64,000 bases of DNA from the IMG/VR virus record IMGVR_UViG_3300017917_002280, positions 1 to 64,000 of that record. The stretch is one strand, 5' to 3'. The first letter of the stretch is position 1, and every line of letters starts with the position of its first letter. The position numbers were made by a program, and so were the translations under genes. Under the pieces are notes generated by a model. That model saw nothing but the letters and a program-made list of their open reading frames with translations. It did no database searches and had not been told where the DNA came from. The DNA is from a virus. Of this stretch, positions 47,871 to 57,408 are shown one piece after another.

Positions 47871-48827
47871 TTATATAATCCTTGGATTAATTTTAAGACT
47901 TTTATATTTTTGTATAATGTGATCTGCCAAAATATTGCCAGAGCCATCTTGGAATCCATCGGCGTATTCTATAGTGTAGGAGTCATTTTGTAATTTCTTT
48001 ATGTTTTTATTTCTAACTGCAATATCTCTACAGAACCTATCTTCAACCATCATAACTGTTGCCATTTCAATTTCTGATGGAACTATGTCCCAACCAAAAA
48101 CACCCTTTACGGTATATCTAGTATTCTTTTTAAATAAATTTTCATATGTTATTAGATATACTCCGGTGTGTTCAAATACTCTGTCTCCAGTTCCAGTTAT
48201 ATAGTCTACAGAAATTGAATTACCTTCTGTGTTTCCTTCAGCACCGATAGCTCTGACAGAATATTTATCAACATCACTTTCTGAAACATAGCTTGCGCTG
48301 AATGGATCGGCTGATGATGTATAAACAAGAACATCCTCTTCATATATTTCATTAATAAATAAAATTCTTTTATCTAAATAAAGAACATCAGAATCTTCTC
48401 CATATGCAACAACTATTTTATTTTCTCTATAAAAATTTTCAAGAACCTCAGATTGAATATATGTTCTTACTCTTCTTTCTTCAGTAATTAATTTTCTATC
48501 ACTTACCGGAGATGGAAATTCTATATCTTCTCTTAATTTATTTAATGTTGCAAAAGGCCTGCTGATTTCAAAAAAGTTAGTTTGTGTTGCGGATGAACTG
48601 ACAAAGCTTGATGTTGTTATAATCTTTACTTTTCTATCGTAAGATGAGGAATCATCGTCTAATGTAAGATTAAAATATCCAGTGCTTCCAGAATAAACCG
48701 CCTGTCCTTGAAAAACATCTTGTAGGGTATCCATATCTGTAACAATACAGTTGACAGAAACAGGACTACCTGATATTGGAATCGGGATTATTGTGTTTTC
48801 TGTGTCAGACCTTAAAATTTCTTGCAT
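47871..48827 (-). CDS. Head-tail adaptor-like protein (318 aa)
   Basis: First gene after the capsid terminator. An N-terminal beta domain with SGSTGYFNLTLDDDSSSYDR is followed by a helical segment with EIEMATVMMVEDRFCRDIAVRN, typical of the helical adaptor ring that docks under the portal. It is longer than common adaptors (about 100-200 residues), the extra part being the N-terminal beta domain. Confidence 0.5.
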   Translation of the reverse strand: MQEILRSDTENTIIPIPISGSPVSVNCIVTDMDTLQDVFQGQAVYSGSTGYFNLTLDDDSSSYDRKVKIITTSSFVSSSATQTNFFEISRPFATLNKLREDIEFPSPVSDRKLITEERRVRTYIQSEVLENFYRENKIVVAYGEDSDVLYLDKRILFINEIYEEDVLVYTSSADPFSASYVSESDVDKYSVRAIGAEGNTEGNSISVDYITGTGDRVFEHTGVYLITYENLFKKNTRYTVKGVFGWDIVPSEIEMATVMMVEDRFCRDIAVRNKNIKKLQNDSYTIEYADGFQDGSGNILADHIIQKYKSLKINPRII

Positions 48828-48870
48828 GCAAGCAACAACTCCTTTAGTATATTTTACTATATAAATAATA

Positions 48871-48902
48871 ATAAAGGGGTGGCATTGCTGCCACCCCTTT
48901 AT
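48871..48902 (-). terminator. Strong terminator after the major capsid gene
   Basis: Perfect 14-bp stem (ATAAAGGGGTGGCA and its complement) with a 4-nt loop; on the minus strand it is followed by an A/T-rich stretch (TATTATTT). It begins 16 nt after the capsid stop. It would separate abundant capsid message from connector genes. Confidence 0.85.
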
Positions 48903-48917
48903 TGTTGATAAGGATTA

Positions 48918-50066
48918 TCAGCTCTTTACATAAGCAAATGCTGAAGCCTCTTCGATGTTTACGCCCATACGGACATAGACTGTGTACTCTACTGTGTCCT
49001 TCTTTGGCTTGAACTCGCGGTGTACAGTGATGTCTCTCTGGAATCCCCAAACGCGGTTGGTTGGGAATGTTAGGTCAACATAAGTGTCTGGGTACAATGG
49101 AACCTCAAGAACTGGGATTCCGAATACCTGATACTGAGCTCCTGCTGGTCCTCCAACTCTTGGACGACCACCATTGAGAACTTCGTTGGCGATTTCCTGA
49201 GTTGAGTTACCGATTCCTCCTGAGTATCCAACCTTTCTTAGATCTGAGAGTAGGGTCTGAATGTTCTTTGTAGAACCATAAACCTTAAGCTCATTTCTTC
49301 TTTGCTGGAACTTACGGGGGAGTGCGTTGTATAGTGCTTCAATTGCTAGAATTGCAGAACCTGCAGCTGTGCTTAGACCAGTTGCTGTGAAGTAAGTTGC
49401 AGATGCAATTCCAGTTGCTGCTCCAAAGTGATTGTCACCAGATGCAGATGAACCTACAAGCTGAACGAATCCGTCCAGTGTGTATGGGTATGTTGCTCCG
49501 GTGTAAACTCCAGCAGATGCTGCAACACCGTTAATTGCAATGTCCTCAAGGTCGTTACCGAACTGTACAGCCATTAGTCTTGCGATGTGATCTTCCAAAC
49601 CAGCTCCCTCAATGTTATCCTCAAGGGCCTCTGTTGAAAGCTCGTAGTCAAGACGGAACTTGGTTGTTACAACCTCAACCTTGGTGAACTGTGCGTTACC
49701 CAAGTTGTCTGCATAGGGATAGTCTGGGCTTGTTGCTGCGGCAGTACCTGCCTTGAATACACCAATACCAGCCTGATTTGCCTTACGAACAACTCTTGAT
49801 CCAACCTGAATCTTGTCAAGTTCCATTGTGTTTGCCTGCATGACAACTCTACGACCATCCTTTGCCAAAACCATCTGGTCAAAGATGTAGTCAATGAACT
49901 GACGACTCTGTGTTGGGAGTAGAGCACCACCAGCGTTAGCAGTTAGATCTGAACCACCATTTCCACCGTATGTTCCAGATGTACCAATTTCACCATTTAG
50001 ACCAGTACGGATGGACTGAGTAATGTTACCGGGAGAACCCGCTGCCTTCTCTATTATTTCACTCAT
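48918..50066 (-). CDS. Major capsid protein (HK97 fold)
   Basis: 382 residues. The features fit an HK97-type capsid: a flexible N-terminus, FIDYIFDQMVLAKDGRRVV and KANQAGIGVF in the N-arm/E-loop part, LSTEALEDNI then LEDHIARLMAVQFGNDLEDIAING (spine helix), and a C-terminal RVWGFQRDITVHREFKPKKDTVEYTVYVR with MGVNIEEASAFAYVKS. It follows the protease-scaffold gene and has AGAGGTG before the start. This is the expected substrate for the GroES-assisted folding encoded at 1,371-1,667. Confidence 0.88.
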   Translation of the reverse strand: MSEIIEKAAGSPGNITQSIRTGLNGEIGTSGTYGGNGGSDLTANAGGALLPTQSRQFIDYIFDQMVLAKDGRRVVMQANTMELDKIQVGSRVVRKANQAGIGVFKAGTAAATSPDYPYADNLGNAQFTKVEVVTTKFRLDYELSTEALEDNIEGAGLEDHIARLMAVQFGNDLEDIAINGVAASAGVYTGATYPYTLDGFVQLVGSSASGDNHFGAATGIASATYFTATGLSTAAGSAILAIEALYNALPRKFQQRRNELKVYGSTKNIQTLLSDLRKVGYSGGIGNSTQEIANEVLNGGRPRVGGPAGAQYQVFGIPVLEVPLYPDTYVDLTFPTNRVWGFQRDITVHREFKPKKDTVEYTVYVRMGVNIEEASAFAYVKS

Positions 50067-50097
50067 TTTTTGCTTTCACCTCTTTTCCTTTTTTATT

Positions 50098-50628
50098 TTA
50101 GTTGAAGATATTTTCTTTGCCGAGGAAGCGTCCACCCCAGATTGACTTTTCAGTCTCTAGGGCTTCTGGAAGAGCACCTTCAAACTCTCCAGACTTCTTT
50201 ATGGCAGTATCATTTTCTACAGATTCTACTCTGTTAATGATTGCTACCAAACCTTTTTCCAACTCTTCATATTTTGCCTGAAGAGTTCCAACCTTATCAT
50301 CAAAGGACTTAACCAGTCCCTCTACAACTGTGTTTACCTTTGACAAGGAATCGTTTGTTGAATCAAAACTCTTTGAGATTGATTCTCCGATGAATGACTT
50401 GATTTCATCCAAAGCCTTTGTAATTTCTACTTCTTCGGAGGCGTCTGCGGCATTCTCAGTCTCATCTTCTGGACTGAGAGACTTCTCAACAACATCGGAG
50501 GCTTCTTCAGTTGCCTCTTCTACCGTCTCCTCAATTTCGAATTCAACTTCTTCTGTCTCTACAGTTTCAGTTGTTTCTTCAGCCTTGGCGGTGTCAAGTT
50601 CTTCATGACTGTCTGTGTTTTCAGCCAT
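50098..50628 (-). CDS. Scaffold protein from an internal in-frame start
   Basis: An ATG at 50,628 inside the protease gene is preceded at 5-6 nt by AAGGAGGTG (50,634-50,642), the best ribosome-binding site in the window. It would give a separate 176-residue protein, Glu/Val/Thr-rich at first (TAKAEETTETVETEEVEFEI) and coiled later (SKVNTVVEGLVKSFDDKVGT). The arrangement matches the lambda C/Nu3 rule, where scaffold is the C-terminal part of the protease gene made from its own start. The scaffold would outnumber the protease. Confidence 0.72.
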   Translation of the reverse strand: MAENTDSHEELDTAKAEETTETVETEEVEFEIEETVEEATEEASDVVEKSLSPEDETENAADASEEVEITKALDEIKSFIGESISKSFDSTNDSLSKVNTVVEGLVKSFDDKVGTLQAKYEELEKGLVAIINRVESVENDTAIKKSGEFEGALPEALETEKSIWGGRFLGKENIFN

Positions 50629-51984
50629 TTCAACACCTCCTTCATTAGTGTTTGAATTTAAAGACTTTATGAGAATATCACTCACAATAGTCTTTTCTGC
50701 CAGAGCTGACTCTGACAAATCTATTTCTTTTTTTATACCAAAAAATCTAGAAAGAAACTTTTTCATTGTTTGGGAGCCCTTTCTATCTGACTTTGCAATC
50801 TGAACAGAGTATTCCCCCATGCTTTCTTCTACCCAGACATTTTTTGGTTCTTTTTGATTTACAAGCGATGAAACTTTAAGTTTTTTTGCTTCTGAAATAT
50901 TTACAGCAGTAACTTTCTTCGACAAAGAATGTTTTCCATTTTCCAATTGCTTATATACACTAATTATAGCAACAGGATTTTCTTTGGTTGCTTTTATTAT
51001 TTTCCCAGATTTATTGAATTTAAATGTTCCAGATTCTTTTATATCTGAAACCATTCCTTTTTCATATGAATCGCCATCTTTATAAATTACAAAATCTCCA
51101 GTCTTTGGCTTTCCAGCAACAGTTTTCCAAACTATCTTCTTTTTCTTTACCGTTTTTTGGGGAAGTCCACCCTTAACTCCTTGGACTGGTTTTTTAGCAG
51201 TAGCAGGCGGGGCAGTAACAACTTCCTTCTCAATTGTCATTGATTTTACAAGTGTAGACATTGCTTTTGAGATGCCTTCTTCATCTGTTTCATCTATCCA
51301 TCCAATTTGTGATGTTGAGCATTTACAGAAAACACATTCATGTTTATCGCCTTCCGATAAGAAGGCTTTTTTGTCTGATTCACACCAAAAAACATTTTGA
51401 ATGTTTGATTTATTGAAAATTCCGTCTGCTACGAACCTGCCATCATCAGTTTTTTGAATAGAAAAAATATTTGCAAGTTGATTTGCTGGCGTATCCACAA
51501 GTGAAAGTTCTGTAATTTCATAATCTTTTATAATTCTAACTGGAGCCTCATCTTCATCATCCATCATCATTTCAGTGTCTAGAGCTCTTCCGCCAATACT
51601 AAATCCAGTAAGTGTGCCATCTAAAACCATTTGCCAGATATTTTCTGCGCCTTTTGAAATGTAGGCATCAACAAAAACTCCGGTGTATGTTTTTTTAGTT
51701 TGAGGATCAAAAAAGTCATTTTGTCTAAAAGAAACAAGTTTTCCAGCAGGAATTGGCTGGTGCATCAATCTTACATTGCCGCGAAAATTTTCAAATGCTT
51801 TTAACGATGCTTCAATGAGAACTTTATCGCCTTGGCGGTCAACATTGTCAAGAGTGGCAAACCCACTTACTATTCTTTTCTCAACATCCACTTTTGAGAC
51901 TGGCATTGAAAGTTTTATTGTTTCGTTATCATTCTCAAAATGGGCCTTAATTATAAAATCCATAGCTATATCATTATAATGCAT
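50098..51984 (-). CDS. Prohead protease fused to Tudor-like domain and scaffold
   Basis: 628 residues. Residues about 15-180 are an HK97-family maturation protease (SGFATLDNVDRQGDKVLIEA, VRLMHQP with the catalytic His, GFSIGGRAL, ITELSLVDTPAN with the Ser region). Residues about 205-240 have CxxxxxxFL ... CVFCKC, a likely zinc site. Residues about 300-370 form a Tudor/SH3-like barrel (TGDFVIYKDGDSYEKGMVSD). The last 176 residues are an acidic coiled scaffold. The ATG at 51,984 and another 21 nt downstream both lack a good ribosome site, so the exact start is uncertain. It sits between portal and capsid. Confidence 0.8.
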   Translation of the reverse strand: MHYNDIAMDFIIKAHFENDNETIKLSMPVSKVDVEKRIVSGFATLDNVDRQGDKVLIEASLKAFENFRGNVRLMHQPIPAGKLVSFRQNDFFDPQTKKTYTGVFVDAYISKGAENIWQMVLDGTLTGFSIGGRALDTEMMMDDEDEAPVRIIKDYEITELSLVDTPANQLANIFSIQKTDDGRFVADGIFNKSNIQNVFWCESDKKAFLSEGDKHECVFCKCSTSQIGWIDETDEEGISKAMSTLVKSMTIEKEVVTAPPATAKKPVQGVKGGLPQKTVKKKKIVWKTVAGKPKTGDFVIYKDGDSYEKGMVSDIKESGTFKFNKSGKIIKATKENPVAIISVYKQLENGKHSLSKKVTAVNISEAKKLKVSSLVNQKEPKNVWVEESMGEYSVQIAKSDRKGSQTMKKFLSRFFGIKKEIDLSESALAEKTIVSDILIKSLNSNTNEGGVEMAENTDSHEELDTAKAEETTETVETEEVEFEIEETVEEATEEASDVVEKSLSPEDETENAADASEEVEITKALDEIKSFIGESISKSFDSTNDSLSKVNTVVEGLVKSFDDKVGTLQAKYEELEKGLVAIINRVESVENDTAIKKSGEFEGALPEALETEKSIWGGRFLGKENIFN

Positions 51985-51996
51985 TTTTGTTTATTA

Positions 51997-53640
51997 TTAG
52001 GCTTGTTGCCTTCCCTCCCCTTTTGGAGAGCGTGGATTTCCATCTGAATCTGAAGCATTGGACTGTCTATTTTGATCCCTAAGTCTATTTCCAGTATTTT
52101 GTGTGTTTACCTCAGCCTTTTGCTGTGCATTTAATTCTACTGGCTCGTCTCCTGAATCAAGTGATGATAGGTTTAGTCTGTTTCTGACTTCATTAGGTAC
52201 AATAACCTTCATTCTTAAATATCTCTCATCAATCTTTGATTGAGTTTCTTCATCAGTCATTGTAAGTTCATTGAACTGTAGTTTGAATGAATCTGTTTTC
52301 TCCGCGACAATCTGATTAATTCTTTTTTCTAGTGCATCCTGAGCTGGACGACAAACCTGCTCTTTAAATGTTCTATCATATTCTCTAGCTGCTGCTAAAC
52401 TGACATTATCACTTGAACCAATTTTGGATGCTGGCATTCTGTGTGCCATTAGAATCTCTGCATTATTCATCTTCTTGTACTTCTCAAATGATGCGTCTTG
52501 AATATCTGTTTCAATCGGCTCCATCTTCATTTCAACTTTTTGAGTTTCTGTGTCTCCCGGAATTGGAATAATAACAGTTCTGTGGTTTGCCCCACGCAGA
52601 TTTCCTTGGAAGAACTCAAATAATCTTTGTTCTGCTGCAGGAGACATTTTTGCTCCCTTTAGCCAGAAAATGTACCTTGGAGTTGCTTTGTTTTCAAAGT
52701 AGTCAAGGTTGAACTTGGCTGAGAGTTCGTTTCCACTCATTGCCATTTGTGCTGGTACAATTGCAGGAATTCCGTAGTATGTATTTGTGGGTGTGTAATT
52801 CTTAATATGAATAATCTCATTTGGTCTTTCATCAATTCCGAATGGGTTTGTTTCTTTTCCTTGGAAATTTCTAAAGAAGACGGCTCTGCCCTGAACAATC
52901 TGAACAAATCCATCTCTTAGTCTTCTTACACGCATTGTTGAAGATGGAATGTGTCCAATATATCCAATCTCTCCAGTTGTCTTTCTTCCAATTTCGATAT
53001 ACCCGTTTCCAGTTGCCTCAGCATCAATAAATACCTTCATCAGTGTTGAGGTAAGAGTATCATCGTCATTTCTTGATTCGAGCCAGTCTAATACTTCTTC
53101 CTTTTGTCTTGCAAGCTTCTTTCTTGCACGAGAAAGCATTTCTGCATCATCAAGATCTTCAAGCTTTTGCTTAACAATTAGTGTTGGAACAAGGTCATAT
53201 CCTAATCCAACAATATTAGCTGCTTTGGCATTAATTGCTGCATAGTTTGGCGCAGAAGTTTCATAAATCTTTGATAGTTGATATAGATTATATGGTGGCT
53301 CTACACAGTCAAAGAGTCCGTATCCGGCCCTCATTAAGACAATTTGTTTCGTCTTTGCTTGATCTCCAGAATATTCATTATTATCTGCAATCATCGGTCT
53401 GCCGTATCTATCATACTGTGTTACGGTAGTTGTGCTGTTACTAATTTGCATTGTTGTTGTAGAAACAGCTTTCTCAATTTTTCTTTTAGCAGATCTTTTA
53501 AAGTTTGTACTTAGCCCACCAAGTGTTAAAATTTCATTATACGACTTTGAAAACTCGTCTTTAAATTGTGGCACAGGGCTTTCTAATGCAGAGCCAATGC
53601 TAATATTATTGATTGTGTTGTCGTCTTGCTCTAGCGGCAT
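51997..53640 (-). CDS. Portal protein
   Basis: 547 residues. The wing and stem pattern of phage portal families is visible: LSKIYETSAPNYAAINAKAANIVGLG, FFRNFQGKETNPFG, EIIHIKNYTPTNTYYGIP, PAQMAMSGNELSAKFNLDYFENKATPRYIF, NNAEILMAHRMPASKIG and AREYDRTFKEQVCRPAQDALEKRINQ. The C-terminus is Gln/Asn-rich. It forms the dodecameric DNA channel. The gene overlaps the upstream small gene by 35 bases. Confidence 0.9.
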   Translation of the reverse strand: MPLEQDDNTINNISIGSALESPVPQFKDEFSKSYNEILTLGGLSTNFKRSAKRKIEKAVSTTTMQISNSTTTVTQYDRYGRPMIADNNEYSGDQAKTKQIVLMRAGYGLFDCVEPPYNLYQLSKIYETSAPNYAAINAKAANIVGLGYDLVPTLIVKQKLEDLDDAEMLSRARKKLARQKEEVLDWLESRNDDDTLTSTLMKVFIDAEATGNGYIEIGRKTTGEIGYIGHIPSSTMRVRRLRDGFVQIVQGRAVFFRNFQGKETNPFGIDERPNEIIHIKNYTPTNTYYGIPAIVPAQMAMSGNELSAKFNLDYFENKATPRYIFWLKGAKMSPAAEQRLFEFFQGNLRGANHRTVIIPIPGDTETQKVEMKMEPIETDIQDASFEKYKKMNNAEILMAHRMPASKIGSSDNVSLAAAREYDRTFKEQVCRPAQDALEKRINQIVAEKTDSFKLQFNELTMTDEETQSKIDERYLRMKVIVPNEVRNRLNLSSLDSGDEPVELNAQQKAEVNTQNTGNRLRDQNRQSNASDSDGNPRSPKGEGRQQA

Positions 53641-53947
53641 CCTGCCACGCTCCTAAATCTCCTAATGGAAGAAGACCATTATTAATTCTATCTAGGTCCT
53701 CTTGATATTCTTCTTCTGTTGCCCTTCCGACACCCGCCAAAAAGACTGGTTCCCCTTCTGGTTGACCATAGTACTCTGCAGCTTTTCTAATTGTAGCCAT
53801 CTTAGAAAAGTCATATCTCGTTGATGGAATGTTTAACACATTGCCATTTTCATCCATAAATAGCTTCCCTGTGGGCAATCTCCAAGCATAAAGACCATAA
53901 TCTGCCTTGTTCTCTACCACAGTAAGCTTACTATTTTGCATGTCCAT
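53606..53947 (-). CDS. Unrecognised protein upstream of portal (113 aa)
   Basis: Contains DYGLYAWRLPTGKLFMDENG, then STRYDFSKMATIRKAAEYYG, an acidic middle and an Arg/Gln-rich end that overlaps the portal gene by 35 bases. Similar small proteins precede portals in actinophages, but no function is known. Two ATG codons 6 nt apart can serve as start. Confidence 0.55.
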   Translation of the reverse strand: MDMQNSKLTVVENKADYGLYAWRLPTGKLFMDENGNVLNIPSTRYDFSKMATIRKAAEYYGQPEGEPVFLAGVGRATEEEYQEDLDRINNGLLPLGDLGAWQDAARARRQHNQ

Positions 53948-53977
53948 ACACCAATGATACCATTTTTTGATTATCTA

Positions 53978-56900
53978 TTATCTAGAAATATATTTAACTT
54001 TATATCTATCTTCAAAAATATTAAGTTTAAGGTTTCCAGATATTCTGTCAACTGAGCAGTATATGTCTGCATATTGCTGTCCTTCTGAAACAAAGAATAA
54101 TTTTTTGTCGTCAAGCGCCACCTTTGTTGATGAAGGATAAACAACGCTTCCACTAGAAACTGAAACTGTATAGATTCCAGCTGTTGAAGCATCTCCACTT
54201 GTAAGTTTTATTTGTGTTCCTGCTGCTACTGAAGATGATAGGAATATTAGGTCTGTGATAATACTTGAAGATAAGTAAACATTTTGACTTGATCCTAGCG
54301 TTCCCAAATCAAGATATGGAGCGTAATATGATGAGACATATGAACCACTAAGAGATGGGTATGACGGAATAGTTATTGACCAAGATTTTGGCGGACTTGC
54401 TTTTACAGAGTTTAACATTTTATTGTAATTTTCTACATCAGAACTGGTTGTTAAGTCTATTGCTAAAAATTTCTGTGTATTTGTTTGAGTGAATCCTGAG
54501 ATATTAAATGAATAAGACTCTTGATTGGTATCACCATCATAGACGAGAACCTTATCGCCATTTTGTAAACGATACCCATCGATAAACTGATCGCTAAATG
54601 CTGTATATGATGCATTTACAGACACTGAGGATGTTTTTAAAGCTTTCACATAATTAACAGATCCGGACTTGTTTTCTCCAGTAAACAGTTGAATTTTATC
54701 AGATAGTGCTATAGCAGATGCAGAAATTTCTTTGTCCATAAAAGCAATTGAAACTCTTGAGGACGATGTAGATCCATATGTTTTTGTTAGGTCGTATGTG
54801 GCACTTGCACCATCTTTAATTATATTTACTGGATACGCATAACCAGAAACTTGCAAATCGTACAAGCTTTTGAAATCTTTATCTGCCATTGTCTTTCCAA
54901 TAAATAAGAGTTCGTCAACGAAATACGGTATTGCGCTTGATGATTTTGATCCAATTGTTAGAACAGATCCAGATGAGTTGCTTATTGCATTTGTAAGCAC
55001 TATTCCTACAGAAACCCATCTATCCTTATAGAATGCAACGCTTCCAGATGTTGGAGTTAGACTCGCTCCATTTATATATATTTTACTTACAAACGATGTG
55101 TTTATATTTATTGATGCACCAGAATTTGTTATTGTTAGCAGCGGCGAATTACCTATTGAAAATACTGGAGCTTGTGTTAATCCAGCAATTGTTGATGGGG
55201 CATAAATGTATGATGATATTGCTGTTGTGCTTGATGTGCTAAAGGATAATGGTATTTCTGCATAATTTCCACTGCCCGATAATAATAATCCAGAATCTTC
55301 AATTGAATTATTTATAAATGGAGTTAATTTTGCTGGTGGCAACATTCCTAGACCATTATTATTTTTATTAAATAAAGAAATGTTTGGTGTTCCAGTATTC
55401 ACAACCAACGATGATGATTGCAATCCATAAAATTTAAAATATGAAAGATGTGGTAAATATGTGTCTACATCATCTGTATTGAAAATAATATCAAACGATA
55501 TTGCCGAGGAAGAAATAGCTGAAAGTTCAGAGTATGACGCGGGATAAACAATGCATTGTGATGATGAGAATATTCTAACGCTTGATGTTAAAACTCCGCT
55601 AATGTATGAATTTATTTGTATTTTTATGGCTGAAGATGATGTAGAAATATTATCTTGGTCTGGAAATGAAAAATCTAATCTATTATTATAGATATAATAT
55701 CCATCAGATTCTAATTTTGCTATTGATGCTAATTGTATTTTTTCAGTTGAAAGTTTTTCATTATACATTCCATATGCCATCTTTCCGGTTGATGGCTGAT
55801 ATTGCATTAAATGATATGGAAGTGTATCGTCATTGTTTGTGTATGCATATGGCAAACCAAATTTTATTGACTTTACATAGCCAAGGTATGAATTATCTCC
55901 TGCAATAGATGAGTATGCAACACCTCCAGTATCAGTTTGCGACCCAATTCTAAGTGAGTTTGTTGAGGAAATCCAAGAATAATTTGAATCGGCTCCAATT
56001 CCAAATGAGTATGAGCTTGTTACTGTTGGCGGGTTTCCAGTTTTTTGATATAAATATATCCCTTCTGAGTATTTTGCTATTCCAACAACAAAAGCTTCTC
56101 CAGCAGATATGCTTGCAGAAAAATATCCAGACGCTGCAGCATTGCCTCCCCAATCAGAGATAACATATTTTGTTACATTTTTTGATGCGGTTGCTCTTTC
56201 TTGGTATATCCAAACATTAGAAAGAGAATTTGTTGAATATAAATAATAAAGTGTTGCAGATGATCCTGCAGCAAATATAGAGCTTGCTGTTATCGTTGAC
56301 TCTATCCAAAAACTATTAGTTGAATCAAGTGAATACTTTGATATTGGTGATATCTGAACTATATTGCCTTTTTGTAATATCGCACCGCTTGATGTTCCGG
56401 AATTTAAGGTAAATGTTCCAGTTGCTTTTCTTAAAAACTCAGTATTGTAATTTTTATTTTGCGATGATAGAAATATTGAATTTGATGTTGGATTTATTTT
56501 TAATCCGTTTGTGGCAGTGATTGCACCTGCATCGAACAATGCCGACCATTGCTCATATGAATTTGCATTTAATGGTGTGTTTTTTACCTGATAATATGTT
56601 ATCTTGTCACTTTGCAAATTCATTGAATAAGAAAAGGCACTTAAATCTTTATAGTATTCGCTTGGAATTGAATAGCCCTGCCCCTTAATATAATGTTGAT
56701 ATATTGTAGTGTCCGACAAGACATAATCATATATTGATATGCAAGATATTTCCATGCTTGAATATGAACTTCCAAAAACAATATAATCATCATTTACATT
56801 GTATGTGGGAAGGCTTGGTGGAGTTGTGAATGATTGTGATACTTTTATTCCATTGCATATCAAAAACATCGCACCTTTTGTTGTTCCAGCAACAATATGA

Positions 56901-57400
56901 AGCGGCTGATTAAATTTATCTATTGGTAAAGATAATGTTTTTTGATCTTTAAGATTTATATTATCTCCACCATATGTAAAAATTATATGTTGGTCCTTCA
57001 TGGAAATTCCGCTTGGAATTCCTGAAGTATTGAAGCCATACCAATCTCTCATTATCCATTTTTCAGTTGATGATACATCTGATGGAGAAAGTCTAATCCA
57101 AAATTCTATTGATTGATCTTTGAATCTATTTCTTTCTGTAAGAAAAAGAAATCCGGGAACTTTAAGATAAAATGCAGATGCAGTTCCTCCAAAATAATTG
57201 CTTACATTATTTCCATTAACCAGTGGAACTTCATATGATGGCAGAGCATTTGATGTGCTAAATGTTTTAGAGTTATTCAAAACAGATGCAGACTGAGATG
57301 TATAAATTGAATATGCATCAAAGTATCCATTTGAAGACTTTTGATCTAATGGATATGTGACAAATGGAATGTCTTTTTGTATCAGATGCTTATAGGCCAT
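53978..57400 (-). CDS. Large LamG-like virion protein (1,140 aa)
   Basis: A Ser/Thr/Tyr-rich, beta-rich protein. Residues about 80-240 form a concanavalin/LamG-like sandwich (SIEFWIRLSPSDVSSTEKWI, HIVAGTTKGAMFLICNGIK, YIVFGSSYSSMEISCISIYD). A second related module appears near 360-510 and a third near 720-850. It is probably a fibre or adsorption protein, or a head appendage, given its place between RNR and portal and away from the tail block. No enzyme motif was seen. Confidence 0.55.
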   Translation of the reverse strand: MAYKHLIQKDIPFVTYPLDQKSSNGYFDAYSIYTSQSASVLNNSKTFSTSNALPSYEVPLVNGNNVSNYFGGTASAFYLKVPGFLFLTERNRFKDQSIEFWIRLSPSDVSSTEKWIMRDWYGFNTSGIPSGISMKDQHIIFTYGGDNINLKDQKTLSLPIDKFNQPLHIVAGTTKGAMFLICNGIKVSQSFTTPPSLPTYNVNDDYIVFGSSYSSMEISCISIYDYVLSDTTIYQHYIKGQGYSIPSEYYKDLSAFSYSMNLQSDKITYYQVKNTPLNANSYEQWSALFDAGAITATNGLKINPTSNSIFLSSQNKNYNTEFLRKATGTFTLNSGTSSGAILQKGNIVQISPISKYSLDSTNSFWIESTITASSIFAAGSSATLYYLYSTNSLSNVWIYQERATASKNVTKYVISDWGGNAAASGYFSASISAGEAFVVGIAKYSEGIYLYQKTGNPPTVTSSYSFGIGADSNYSWISSTNSLRIGSQTDTGGVAYSSIAGDNSYLGYVKSIKFGLPYAYTNNDDTLPYHLMQYQPSTGKMAYGMYNEKLSTEKIQLASIAKLESDGYYIYNNRLDFSFPDQDNISTSSSAIKIQINSYISGVLTSSVRIFSSSQCIVYPASYSELSAISSSAISFDIIFNTDDVDTYLPHLSYFKFYGLQSSSLVVNTGTPNISLFNKNNNGLGMLPPAKLTPFINNSIEDSGLLLSGSGNYAEIPLSFSTSSTTAISSYIYAPSTIAGLTQAPVFSIGNSPLLTITNSGASININTSFVSKIYINGASLTPTSGSVAFYKDRWVSVGIVLTNAISNSSGSVLTIGSKSSSAIPYFVDELLFIGKTMADKDFKSLYDLQVSGYAYPVNIIKDGASATYDLTKTYGSTSSSRVSIAFMDKEISASAIALSDKIQLFTGENKSGSVNYVKALKTSSVSVNASYTAFSDQFIDGYRLQNGDKVLVYDGDTNQESYSFNISGFTQTNTQKFLAIDLTTSSDVENYNKMLNSVKASPPKSWSITIPSYPSLSGSYVSSYYAPYLDLGTLGSSQNVYLSSSIITDLIFLSSSVAAGTQIKLTSGDASTAGIYTVSVSSGSVVYPSSTKVALDDKKLFFVSEGQQYADIYCSVDRISGNLKLNIFEDRYKVKYISR

Positions 57401-57408
57401 AAACTATA

